This document shows positions 42,754 through 50,971 of a stretch of DNA of 64,000 bases, one piece after another (positions within the stretch are counted from its first letter, which is position 1; the number at the start of each line of letters is the position of its first letter). The notes beneath the pieces are model-generated. The model was given only the letters and a program-made list of their open reading frames with translations. It had not been told where the DNA came from and ran no database searches. Location: assembly GCA_017433225.1 (NCBI GenBank), contig JAFRHS010000011.1, positions 28,879 to 92,878 of the forward strand. The letters are read 5' to 3'. A program made the translations under genes and the position numbers. The stretch comes from Clostridia bacterium. GTDB taxonomy: Bacteria > Bacillota > Clostridia > Oscillospirales > Acutalibacteraceae.

Positions 42754-43653
42754 TTACAGAAGACCGTTTTTCTTTAAGAAGTCCAGAGCGAGTCCGGCGG
42801 TCTCCTTGTCGCGGTTCTGCAGGAAGCAGTGGCCGCCGCGCTGGATCTTGTGATCGTCGAACCCGGCCGGAAGCGCGGCGCGCAGAGCGGCAGACTTGGT
42901 CGGGAAGACGAACAGGTCGGCCGTGCCGGTGACGAGCTGCAGCGGAATGGTGATCTTGTGGAGTTCATCGAGTGACGGGGCGGTCGTCTTGGACGTCATG
43001 TAGCACAGACCGGTGCCGCTGCCTTCGATGATGTAGGGCGTCTCGAACTTCTTTGCGTCATACTTCAGAGAGTAGATGGGGTCTACCGTCATCGTGAATT
43101 CGATGACCTTGAAGAGCCAGTCATGCGGGCCGAAGAATGCCAGAGCCTTATCCATGATGTCGCACATGGGCTTGATCATGATGAACTTCGACAGCCACGG
43201 CGGGACATTGAACATGAGGAGCGGCGCGTTCAGGATGATCGCGTTGAACCGGCTGAAATCCCGGTTCGCCATCTCAAGCGCGACAGAGCCGCCCATCGAA
43301 TGGCCGACGAGGATCCATCCGCTCTTGTCTGTGTCCAGTTTGTCCATCAGATCGTAGAGCATCGTGATCTGCGGGACAAAGTGGATGTTTTTGTCTTCAC
43401 GGGTCGAATAGCCGAAGTCCGGAAGGTCGACGCGGACACATTTGATCCCCTCTTTTGTGTACCGCTCCACGAGTTCATCAAAGAAGGTCGTGTCACAGCC
43501 GAAGCCGTGGATCATGAACATCTTTGCCTTCTCGGTTCCCTTTGCCGGGTCGATGCGGTAATGGAGGTCATAGTCGCCGTACCGGTAGTACTGACTGTTC
43601 TCGAAGGGCTCTCCATCCTGGAACTTCAGCCTGATCAGTTCCGTTTTTGCCAT
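42754..43653 (-). CDS. Alpha/beta hydrolase
   Basis: A 299-residue hydrolase. The ATG at 43653 is chosen for AAAGGTGG six nt upstream, over one eight codons earlier. FMIHGFGCDTTFFDELV is the oxyanion loop; LVGHSMGGSVALEMANR has the nucleophile Ser; GTADLFVFP the acidic residue; RGGHCFLQ the His. No signal peptide, so cytoplasmic. Possible esterase, lipase-like or haloalkane-type; the substrate is unknown. Divergent from the flavin-reductase gene. Confidence 0.88.
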   Translation of the reverse strand: MAKTELIRLKFQDGEPFENSQYYRYGDYDLHYRIDPAKGTEKAKMFMIHGFGCDTTFFDELVERYTKEGIKCVRVDLPDFGYSTREDKNIHFVPQITMLYDLMDKLDTDKSGWILVGHSMGGSVALEMANRDFSRFNAIILNAPLLMFNVPPWLSKFIMIKPMCDIMDKALAFFGPHDWLFKVIEFTMTVDPIYSLKYDAKKFETPYIIEGSGTGLCYMTSKTTAPSLDELHKITIPLQLVTGTADLFVFPTKSAALRAALPAGFDDHKIQRGGHCFLQNRDKETAGLALDFLKKNGLL

Positions 43654-43694
43654 AGTGATCCACCTTTCTTTTTTCATTTCCTTACTCCAGTAAT

Positions 43695-43723
43695 AGTATA
43701 CATTTTTTTACAAAAGACTACAA
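43695..43723 (-). promoter_or_regulatory. Promoter of the alpha/beta hydrolase gene
   Basis: On the minus strand TTGTAG (43718-43723) and TATACT (43695-43700) with 17 bp between. Confidence 0.7.
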
Positions 43724-43741
43724 ATGTTTAATGAAAAAAGA

Positions 43742-43772
43742 TATAATTATCATTAAAGAGATCGTTATCATT
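43742..43772 (+). promoter_or_regulatory. -10 box and TTATCATT repeats before the flavin reductase
   Basis: TATAAT at 43742-43747, then TTATCATT at 43747-43754 and again at 43765-43772 (18-bp offset). The AT-rich repeats resemble parts of a Fur box (ATCATT elements) but do not form the full 19-bp palindrome. Candidate operator only. Confidence 0.4.
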
Positions 43773-43815
43773 TGAGGATCCCGAAAATGTCATGAAAAAG
43801 AAAGGAGAGGTTCCC

Positions 43816-44754
43816 ATGAGTTCCTTTAAAGATCTTCGGATCGTCGACAACTTCTATCAGACATCTGCATTCTATCCGATGCCGACCGTATGTATCACGA
43901 CCAGAAACCCCGACGGCAGAATGAACGTCGGTTCCTATTCTCTGGTGTTCCCGTACTACATCGCCGGCAAGGACTACTATGCCATGCTGCTGGAGTGCCG
44001 CAACAACTCCAACACCTGTCAGAACGTCCTGCGGACCGGCAAGCTTGCCATCAACTTCATTCCCGATGACAAGAAGACGTTCAAAGAGGCCGTCCGCCTC
44101 GGGTTCCCCGGCCCGTCCGAAGAGAAGATGAAAGACTGCAAGTTCAAATTCGAAGACGGCCTCGCCGACCCGAAGGACAAGGACCGCCCGCTCGTCATCT
44201 CCAGCTCCTTCCAGGTCATGGAGTGCACCTGGGACAGCTCTCTTGAAAACGGCGGCAAATGGAAAGCCGGAGAGATGGACGGCTATGAGGGCCCGTACAA
44301 CGACTTCAACGGCATCACCTCCAAGTTCGGCGCGCACTTCATCCTGAAGGTCGACAAGATCCTCATGAAGCCGAAGTATTACGATGCCATCGTCAACGGC
44401 GTCAAGGCGAAAGATTTCCCGCCGGTCCCTGTCGACTACGGTTACCGTGATTCCACCAACTTCTGGTACACCCCGTTCAAAGGCAGGAAGGCCATCAGCG
44501 AGCCCGTTCCGGCACCGAAGGAGATCGACATCGACTCCATCAAGTACGCCGCCGACCGCTGCGACCCGGACATCAAGTTCACCGATGAAGCCCTCATGAA
44601 CTTTGTCAAAGTCCCGCGCCCGTTCCTGAAGACCGTCCTTATGGGCTGTGTCGACTGGGCGAAAGAGAACAACGTCACTCTCATCACCGAGGAGCACGTC
44701 AAGATCATCAACGACAAGCGCAACGCCGAAAAGGCCGCGAAGAAGAAAAAGTAA
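43816..44754 (+). CDS. Flavin reductase-like protein with C-terminal PCP_red-like domain
   Basis: A 312-residue protein; ATG at 43816 follows AAGGAGAGG. Residues about 15-200 are an FMN-binding split barrel of the flavoredoxin/flavin-reductase type (FYPMPTVCITTRNPDGRMNVG, NSNTCQNVLRTGKLAINFIP). The C-terminal 65 residues (FTDEALMNFVKVPRPFLKT, then CVDWAKENNVTLITEEHV) resemble the small helical domain found at the end of light-independent protochlorophyllide reductase subunits (PCP_red). This domain combination is uncommon. Probably transfers electrons in the cytoplasm; substrate unknown. A Lys-rich tail ends the protein. Confidence 0.8.
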   Translation: MSSFKDLRIVDNFYQTSAFYPMPTVCITTRNPDGRMNVGSYSLVFPYYIAGKDYYAMLLECRNNSNTCQNVLRTGKLAINFIPDDKKTFKEAVRLGFPGPSEEKMKDCKFKFEDGLADPKDKDRPLVISSSFQVMECTWDSSLENGGKWKAGEMDGYEGPYNDFNGITSKFGAHFILKVDKILMKPKYYDAIVNGVKAKDFPPVPVDYGYRDSTNFWYTPFKGRKAISEPVPAPKEIDIDSIKYAADRCDPDIKFTDEALMNFVKVPRPFLKTVLMGCVDWAKENNVTLITEEHVKIINDKRNAEKAAKKKK

Positions 44755-44794
44755 AGTTTTAGGTTATTTTTATGTAATTTCTAAACTTACATTT

Positions 44795-44849
44795 AAGTTC
44801 CTCCCTTAGGATTGATACAACATCAATTCCAAAAGAGAGGAACTTTTTT
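44795..44849 (+). promoter_or_regulatory. Terminator-like hairpin overlapping the RBS of the next gene
   Basis: AAGTTCCTC (44795-44803) pairs perfectly with GAGGAACTT (44837-44845), enclosing a second stem GGATTGAT/ATCAATTCC (one bulge) and followed by a T-run that ends exactly at the ATG at 44850. The 3' arm contains the ribosome binding site GAGAGGAA of that gene. The structure can terminate transcription of the flavin reductase gene and, if read through, hide the RBS. Confidence 0.7.
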
Positions 44850-46304
44850 ATGACTACGAAAACATTTGGCAAGTCCGTTGCCGTAACGCTGGCGCTGGCC
44901 ATGTCAGTGGCGATGTACGGCTGTTCACAATCCGGGACTGAAACGACTGCAACGACCTCAGCTGCGTCTTCTGCGCAGACGGCGGAGGCCACTTACCTGA
45001 CAAAGGATGACATCACCGTAGGTGAGACCAAAGAGAACTCTGCCGACGGAGAGCATGCCATTACAGCAGACGGTGAGACCGCTTCTTATTCGGACCTTGC
45101 TGTCAAAAAGACAGGCAACGCTTCCGGCGACGAAGCAGATTTCTACGGGGAAAACGCCGCCATCTTCGCAACCAATAAAGCGACACTCGACCTGAAAGGG
45201 ATCCTGGTGGAGACTGCCGGCGAGCATGCCAATGCGGTCTTCAGCTACGGCGAAGGGACCACCGTCAATGTCTCTGACTCCGTCATCGAGACGACAGGCA
45301 ACTGCTCCGGCGGAATCATGACCACCGGTGGCGGTACGATGAATGCCACGAACCTGACGATCCATACGACCGGTAACTCATCCGCTGCCATTCGCTCCGA
45401 CCGGGGCGGCGGGACCGTGACGGTCAACAAGGGAAGCTACACAACGGACGGCGTTGGTTCTCCGGTCATCTATTCGACAGCGGACATCACCGTCTCTGAC
45501 GCGAAGATGGAATCGACCGCGTCCCAGGGCGTCGTGGTCGAGGGCAAGAACTCGGTCACCCTCAACAATGTGGACCTGACCGCGAGCAACACGCAAAAGA
45601 ACAGCGACAAGTCCGACTACTATCAGGCGTTCATGATCTACCAGTCCATGTCCGGTGACGCCGACGAAGGCACCTCCTCGTTCGCGATGAACGGCGGCAA
45701 ACTAACCAACAAAAACGGAGATATCTTCTTTGTCAACAATACGACCACCACGATCGACCTTTCGAAGGCCACGATCGTCAATCAGGATGATAGCGGGATC
45801 TTCCTGCGGGCGGCCGCAGCCGGCTGGGGGAACGAGGGTTCCAACGGCGGCCAGGTCACCCTGAATGCTTCCGAACAGGCGATCGACGGTGACATGATCG
45901 TCGACAGTGTCTCGACCCTGAACCTGCTCATGAGCAGAAATTCGACCTTCACCGGCGCCATCAACAAAGACGGCGCGTCCGGCGATGTCTATGTCGAACT
46001 GAAGGACGACGCCACCTGGAAACTGACCGGTGACTCCTACATCACGTCTCTGACCTGTGACGCGAACTCCATCGACCTGAACGGCCATAAACTCTATGTT
46101 AACGGTAAAGAGTATTCGGAGGGAACCGCTTCTACCGGTGAAAAGGTGACGGCGAAAGCCACGACCTCTTCGAAGGGCAAAGGCGGCTCCGGCAGTGAAC
46201 ACGGTACTCCTCCGGAAAAGCCCGGTGAAGGCGGACAAGGCGGGAAAGGCGGTACTCCGCCTGCCAAACCCGGCAACAAGTCCTCTGACTCTGCCGCGGC
46301 ATAA
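44850..46304 (+). CDS. Surface lipoprotein with beta-helix repeats
   Basis: A 484-residue secreted protein. N-terminal lipoprotein-type signal (SVAVTLALAMSVAMYGC, Cys about 25; lipobox atypical at -3), Ser/Thr/Ala-rich linker (about 26-50), then about 350 residues of short repeats of the right-handed beta-helix kind (ATLDLKGILVETAG, TTVNVSDSVIETTGNCSGGIMTTGGG, STLNLLMSRNSTFTGAI), and a Gly/Pro/Lys-rich tail (GGQGGKGGTPPAKPG). Probably an adhesin or polysaccharide-binding protein on the outer face of the membrane. Its RBS lies in the hairpin described at 44795. Confidence 0.82.
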   Translation: MTTKTFGKSVAVTLALAMSVAMYGCSQSGTETTATTSAASSAQTAEATYLTKDDITVGETKENSADGEHAITADGETASYSDLAVKKTGNASGDEADFYGENAAIFATNKATLDLKGILVETAGEHANAVFSYGEGTTVNVSDSVIETTGNCSGGIMTTGGGTMNATNLTIHTTGNSSAAIRSDRGGGTVTVNKGSYTTDGVGSPVIYSTADITVSDAKMESTASQGVVVEGKNSVTLNNVDLTASNTQKNSDKSDYYQAFMIYQSMSGDADEGTSSFAMNGGKLTNKNGDIFFVNNTTTTIDLSKATIVNQDDSGIFLRAAAAGWGNEGSNGGQVTLNASEQAIDGDMIVDSVSTLNLLMSRNSTFTGAINKDGASGDVYVELKDDATWKLTGDSYITSLTCDANSIDLNGHKLYVNGKEYSEGTASTGEKVTAKATTSSKGKGGSGSEHGTPPEKPGEGGQGGKGGTPPAKPGNKSSDSAAA

Positions 46305-46315
46305 GCACAATAGAA

Positions 46316-46352
46316 AACCTCCGGCATCTTCCGATGCCGGAGGTTCTTTTTG
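46316..46352. terminator. Shared terminator of convergent genes
   Basis: Perfect 13-bp stem (46316-46328 with 46333-46345), TTCC loop, CTTTTTG; also serves the minus-strand glgA gene. Confidence 0.9.
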
Positions 46353-46362
46353 TTGGAATGGC

Positions 46363-47811
46363 TTAATCGCCCAGGACTCTGTGGTAGAGCGCGATGTAGT
46401 CTTTGGCCGAAGCGTTCCAGGAGTGGTCGGTCTCCATGGCGCGTTTGACCATGGCGTCCCAGTTATCCCGCTCGGTGAAATAGAGGGTCTTCGCGTAGTT
46501 GACCGCGTTCAGGAGCAGGTCGGCACGGTACTGGTCGAAAGAGAAGCCGTTGCCGGAGCCGTCCGTCCAGTTGTAGGCCTGGACCGTGTCCTTGAGGCCG
46601 CCGGTCTCCCGAACGATCGGGATGGAGCCGTAGCGGAACGAGATGAGCTGGGTGAGGCCGCAGGGCTCGAACCGGGAGGGGACGAGGAAGGCGTCTGCCG
46701 CCGCATACACCTTGTGGGCTCTCTCGTCGGAATACATGATGTTCGAGGAAACGGTGCCCTTGTGCTCGTTCTCGAAGTACCGGAACATGTCCTCGTACTG
46801 GGGCTCGCCGGTGCCGATGAGCACGAACTGGGTGTTGCCGTCGATGAACTGCTCGAAGATGGGGGCAATGAGGTCGAGGCCTTTCTGATCGGTGAGACGG
46901 GAGATGAGGGCGATCATGAACTTCCCGTCGTCCACTTCGAGGCCCAGTTCTTCCTGGAGAGCCCTCTTGTTGGCTTTCTTGCCCTCGATGACGCTGTTCA
47001 CGTCGAACTTCTGCGCGATCTTCTCGTCGGTGGCGGGGTTCCAGATATCGTAGTCGATGCCGTTGACGATGCCGCAGAGCTTCATGTGATGGTACCGGAT
47101 GACCGGGTCGAGGTACTCGCCGTACTCGGCCGTCTTGATCTCTCCCGCGTAGGTGTTGGAGACCGTCGAGATGATGTCGGAATAGACGAGCGCGCCCTTC
47201 AGCATATTGGCGTCGTCGTTGATCTCGAGCTGGTCCGGCGTGAAGACATAGTCCGGCAGGCCGGAGAGGTACTTGATGAGGCCGAGTTCATGCTGGCCCT
47301 GGAACTTGAGGTTGTGGACCGTGATGATGGTCTTGGAGTGCTGGCCGGCCCAGGAGTCCCGGAACAGGGTGTGGAGATAGACCGGAACGAGGCCTGCCTG
47401 CCAGTCGTGGCAGTGGATGACGTCCGGCTCGAACCCGATGACGGGGAGAGATGCCAGGACCGCCTTGTCGAAGAAAATGAACTTCCCGAGGTCCTCCGCC
47501 ATGCTGGTGTAGGGGTTGCCGTTGGAGAAGTACTCTTCGTTGTCGATGAAGTAGTAGATGACGCCGTCCTGTTCGAGTTTTATGACGCCGACATACTTCA
47601 TGATGCCCGCGCTGGTGATGTCCATGTCGAAATGACAGACATACTCCATGCGCTCTTTATACTGGTCCGGGATGCACGCGTACTTCGGCATCATGACCCG
47701 GACGTCGACGCCTTCCGCGGCAAGGGCCTTGGGCAGGGCGCTCATGACGTCTCCGAGACCACCCGTCTTCGCGAAGGGGTAGCATTCGGAACCGACAAAC
47801 AATACTTTCAT
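46363..47811 (-). CDS. glgA: Glycogen synthase (ADP-glucose)
   Basis: A 482-residue GT5 glycosyltransferase. The ATG at 47811, following AAAGGAG, gives the standard start MKVLFVGSECYPFAKTGGLGDV with the ADP-glucose KTGGL motif. IHCHDWQAGLVPVYL, TVHNLKFQG, the GT-B hinge IVNGIDYDIWNPATD and the C-terminal RFEPCGLTQLISFRYGSIPIVRETGGLKDTV are canonical. Extends alpha-1,4-glucan chains from ADP-glucose. glgC, glgD and glgB are not adjacent. Confidence 0.96.
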   Translation of the reverse strand: MKVLFVGSECYPFAKTGGLGDVMSALPKALAAEGVDVRVMMPKYACIPDQYKERMEYVCHFDMDITSAGIMKYVGVIKLEQDGVIYYFIDNEEYFSNGNPYTSMAEDLGKFIFFDKAVLASLPVIGFEPDVIHCHDWQAGLVPVYLHTLFRDSWAGQHSKTIITVHNLKFQGQHELGLIKYLSGLPDYVFTPDQLEINDDANMLKGALVYSDIISTVSNTYAGEIKTAEYGEYLDPVIRYHHMKLCGIVNGIDYDIWNPATDEKIAQKFDVNSVIEGKKANKRALQEELGLEVDDGKFMIALISRLTDQKGLDLIAPIFEQFIDGNTQFVLIGTGEPQYEDMFRYFENEHKGTVSSNIMYSDERAHKVYAAADAFLVPSRFEPCGLTQLISFRYGSIPIVRETGGLKDTVQAYNWTDGSGNGFSFDQYRADLLLNAVNYAKTLYFTERDNWDAMVKRAMETDHSWNASAKDYIALYHRVLGD

Positions 47812-47856
47812 GGATGACATCTCCTTTATACTTTTTTCCAAAACAATTCCAAATTC

Positions 47857-47862
47857 AGTATA
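47857..47862 (-). promoter_or_regulatory. Extended -10 promoter of glgA
   Basis: On the minus strand TGGTATACT (TATACT at 47857-47862) is an extended -10; no clear -35. Confidence 0.55.
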
Positions 47863-47917
47863 CCATGTGACAACGAAAATTACACCGTCCGTCCGGACTT
47901 TTTTCAAAGGCCCTCAG

Positions 47918-47946
47918 TTGCGATGTGCCGTGCGGAGATTTATAAT
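47918..47946 (+). promoter_or_regulatory. Promoter of the amidohydrolase operon
   Basis: TTGCGA (47918-47923) and TATAAT (47941-47946), 17-bp spacer, 54 bp before the start codon. Confidence 0.8.
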
Positions 47947-47999
47947 TGTAAGGTAAGTATCAGAGGGGCGATGTACATCGCCAAAGAAAGGAACGAGCT

Positions 48000-49301
48000 A
48001 TGAAAAAGACAGCCTATGTGAACGGTTACATCCTCGACGGCAGCATCGACATGCAGCCGGTCGAAGGCAAAGCGATCATCGTGGACGGCGAGACCATCGA
48101 GGCCATCGTTCCCGCGAAAGACCTCAAAAAGAAACACTACAGGGTCGTGGACCTGAAGGGCTCATACATCATGCCCGGTCTCATCAACCTTCATGCACAT
48201 TTGCCGACGGGCGGCAAGGCGCCGAAGAGCGACAAAAAGACCAATTACAAGGCTCTGTCTCCGCTCGTCAAGATGGTCGACTGGAACCCGGTCCTGCGGT
48301 TGATCTTTTTCCTGATCCAGAAACCTCATCTCAAACAGGAACTGTTCAGCGGCGTCACGACCCTTCGCGTGGTCGGCGGCGTTTCGGACATCGACGGCGC
48401 CATGAAACGGAAGGTCGAGAACGGGGAGATCCCGGGCCCGCGCCTGCTCGTCGCGAACACCGGTGTCTCGGTCCCGGACGGCCACTTCGCCGGCGTCCTT
48501 GCCACTGAGGCGGAGACCCCGGAGATGGCGAGAGAGCACGTCCGGAAGATCCTGAAAACGAAACCGGACCTCATCAAGCTGATGATCACCGGCGGTGTCA
48601 TGGACGCGGAGGTCGTCGGCGAGCCCGGCATCCTCCGCATGCCTCCGGAGATCGTCGCGGCTGCCTGTGACGAAGCGCACAAAGCCGGCCTCATGGTCGC
48701 GGCCCACGTCGAGAGCCCGGAAGGGGTCCGTGTGGCGCTCGAGAACGGCGTCGACAGCATCGAACACGGCGCCACTCCGGACGACGAGATCATCCGGCTC
48801 TTCAAGGAGCGGGGCGCCATCGACATCTGCACTATCTCTCCGGCCGCGCCGTACTGCCTGCTTCCGGAAGAGATCAGCCACGCCGGCGACGACGCCCGCA
48901 TCAACGGAAAAGTCGTCATGGACGGCATCATCGAGTGCGCCAAAGCCTGTCTCGAGAATGACATCCCCGTCGGTCTCGGCACGGACACCGGCTGCCCCTT
49001 CATCAACAACTACGGTATGTGGAGAGAGCTCCACTACTTCACCAAATATGTCGGCGTCTCCAACCGGTTCGCCCTGTACACGGCGACGAAGCGCAACGCG
49101 GAACTCGTCCACATCGACGACATCACCGGTACCATCGAACCCGGCAAGAGCGCGGACATGATCGTCTGCAGGAAGAACCCGCTCGACGACATCAAGGTCC
49201 TTCGGGATCTCGAGATGGTCATCTTCCGCGGCAAGCTCCACACAGACCTCAGGTTCCAAAAAGACAAGTTCGTCGAAGACGCGCTCGACACCCTGCTGTA
49301 A
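48000..49301 (+). CDS. Amidohydrolase (imidazolonepropionase/prolidase-like)
   Basis: A 433-residue metal-dependent hydrolase. Composite domain strands (AYVNGYILDGS, AIIVDGETIEAI) and the TIM barrel metal motif MPGLINLHAH; further ligands in AAHVES and SIEHGA, and the catalytic Asp in GLGTDTG. GTIEPGKSADMIVCRKNPLDDI is the usual C-terminal return. Substrates in this group include Xaa-Pro and Xaa-Arg peptides or cyclic amides. Cytoplasmic. RBS AAAGGAAC. Followed within 25 nt by the CBS protein gene. Confidence 0.9.
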   Translation: MKKTAYVNGYILDGSIDMQPVEGKAIIVDGETIEAIVPAKDLKKKHYRVVDLKGSYIMPGLINLHAHLPTGGKAPKSDKKTNYKALSPLVKMVDWNPVLRLIFFLIQKPHLKQELFSGVTTLRVVGGVSDIDGAMKRKVENGEIPGPRLLVANTGVSVPDGHFAGVLATEAETPEMAREHVRKILKTKPDLIKLMITGGVMDAEVVGEPGILRMPPEIVAAACDEAHKAGLMVAAHVESPEGVRVALENGVDSIEHGATPDDEIIRLFKERGAIDICTISPAAPYCLLPEEISHAGDDARINGKVVMDGIIECAKACLENDIPVGLGTDTGCPFINNYGMWRELHYFTKYVGVSNRFALYTATKRNAELVHIDDITGTIEPGKSADMIVCRKNPLDDIKVLRDLEMVIFRGKLHTDLRFQKDKFVEDALDTLL

Positions 49302-49325
49302 ACGGTGAAGCGAAAGGAGACCTCT

Positions 49326-50021
49326 ATGTCCGGAACCGGGAAGTTCATCGCCCTCTGCAAGGAACTGGAATCGGCAGTCAAAACACGCTATGGCAGTACG
49401 AGCCATGGCGAGAGTGCCTATGTCTTCCTGTCGAGGAAAGCGGAGTTCAAACCTTATACGAAAGAACTGGACCTCATCCGCGAGGTGCGGAACCTCATCC
49501 AGCACAAAGATGTCGAGGTGAAGGGCAAAGAGGCGATTTACGTCGATGAGGTCCTGATGGACGCCCTCCGGGAGATCATCCGGCTCGTTCAGCACCCCGA
49601 GACCGTCGGAGACGTCTGTACGAGAGACCTTGTGACAGCCGATCTCTCAACGCCGGTCAAAAAGGTCATGGACCGGATGCTCGACTCCTCGTTCTCCCAC
49701 ATCCCGGTCCTGGACGGGCAGGGAAAGCTCCTCGGCATTTTCAGCGAGAACACCATCTTCACCCGTGTGGCGAAGGAAGGCATGGGAGCGCTGGCGGAGA
49801 CCGACTGTGTCAGAGATTTTGCACCCTATCTCGACATCCGGGACCATGTGAGAGATTCCTTTGAGTTCATCGCCGAAGGGGTCGCGACCGAACAGGCGGT
49901 GGAACAGTTCAAACATCGGGACAAACAGGGGAGACGGCTCGCCATGCTGGTCGTTACGAAGCACGGAGACCCGTCGGAACCCGTTGTCGGTGTCCTGACC
50001 CCCTACGACGTCCTGGAATAA
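49326..50021 (+). CDS. CBS-domain protein with N-terminal helical domain
   Basis: A 231-residue protein; ATG at 49326 follows AAAGGAG. Residues 1-90 are helical (KFIALCKELESAVKTRYG, DLIREVRNLIQHKDV), reminiscent of HEPN/DUF-type helical bundles. Residues about 95-231 contain a CBS pair, the first clear (VGDVCTRDLVTADLSTPVKKVMDRML, HIPVLDGQGKLLGIFSENTIF) and the second divergent, ending VVGVLTPYDVLE. CBS pairs bind adenine nucleotides. Role unknown; possibly a sensor for the neighbouring genes. Confidence 0.82.
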   Translation: MSGTGKFIALCKELESAVKTRYGSTSHGESAYVFLSRKAEFKPYTKELDLIREVRNLIQHKDVEVKGKEAIYVDEVLMDALREIIRLVQHPETVGDVCTRDLVTADLSTPVKKVMDRMLDSSFSHIPVLDGQGKLLGIFSENTIFTRVAKEGMGALAETDCVRDFAPYLDIRDHVRDSFEFIAEGVATEQAVEQFKHRDKQGRRLAMLVVTKHGDPSEPVVGVLTPYDVLE

Positions 50022-50027
50022 GCGCTC

Positions 50028-50957
50028 ATGATCATCAACAGCGGGAACCGGACCGACATTCCGGCGTTTTTTTCCGAATGGTTTTACAACCGGATCAGGG
50101 CGGGCGAAGTTCTGGTCCGGAACCCATACAACCTCAATGCCGTCACCCGGTACCGGCTCGACCCGGACGTTGTTGACGTCCTGATGTTCGGGACGAAGAA
50201 CCCGGCACCGATGCTGCCGCGCCTTCACGAACTGGACGCGTTCCGGCAGCTCTGGCACGTGACGATCACACCTTACGGGAAAGACATCGAACCGAACGTG
50301 CCGGACAAGCACGAGGTCCTGAAGTCCTTTCAGGAACTCTCCCGCCTCGTCGGGGAGGACCATGTCGTCTGGCGCTATGACCCCGTCTTCCTCTCCGAAC
50401 GCTACCCGATGGAGTACCATCTCAGAGCGTTTGAAGCGATGGCGTCGGAACTCGAAGGTTATACCGGACAGGTCGTCATCAGCTTCATCGATCTGTTCCA
50501 GAAAACAAAAAAGAACTTCCCGGAAGTGCGGGAAGTGTATGAGCCGGAACAGGATGCCCTCAGCGAGGCCTTCGTGTCGATCGCGAACGACCACGGCATG
50601 AAGGTCGTGGCCTGTCTCGAAGACGGGAGGCTCGCACGGTTCGGCGTCGACGTCTCCGGCTGTATGAATCAGAAAAAAGTGGAGGATGCGCTCGGCATCC
50701 GCCTGGCCGTGCCGGCCGGGAAAGGGCAGACCCGGGAGGGCTGTACCTGTCTTCTCGGAGGCGACATCGGCATGTACAATACCTGTACGCATTTCTGCCG
50801 CTACTGCTACGCGAACTACGACCGTGCGACGGTGCTGCAGAACCGGGAACTCCATGACCCGGAGAGCTCGTTCCTCATCGGCGGGCCTCACCCGGCAGAC
50901 ATCGTCAAAGACGCGGACCAGCAGAGCTGGCTCGACGACCAGATCACCCTGTTTTAG
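50028..50957 (+). CDS. DUF1848 protein with C-terminal cysteine cluster
   Basis: A 309-residue protein matching DUF1848: GNRTDIPAFFSEWFYNRI at the start and a cysteine-rich end, CTCLLGGDIGMYNTCTHFCRYCYANYD, whose CxxxCxxCYAN resembles the radical-SAM cysteine pattern placed at the C-terminus. Family members are thought to be iron-sulfur proteins related to spore photoproduct lyase or DUF72; reaction unknown. Starts 6 nt after the CBS gene. Confidence 0.88.
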   Translation: MIINSGNRTDIPAFFSEWFYNRIRAGEVLVRNPYNLNAVTRYRLDPDVVDVLMFGTKNPAPMLPRLHELDAFRQLWHVTITPYGKDIEPNVPDKHEVLKSFQELSRLVGEDHVVWRYDPVFLSERYPMEYHLRAFEAMASELEGYTGQVVISFIDLFQKTKKNFPEVREVYEPEQDALSEAFVSIANDHGMKVVACLEDGRLARFGVDVSGCMNQKKVEDALGIRLAVPAGKGQTREGCTCLLGGDIGMYNTCTHFCRYCYANYDRATVLQNRELHDPESSFLIGGPHPADIVKDADQQSWLDDQITLF

Positions 50958-50971
50958 AAAGGAACATCCCC

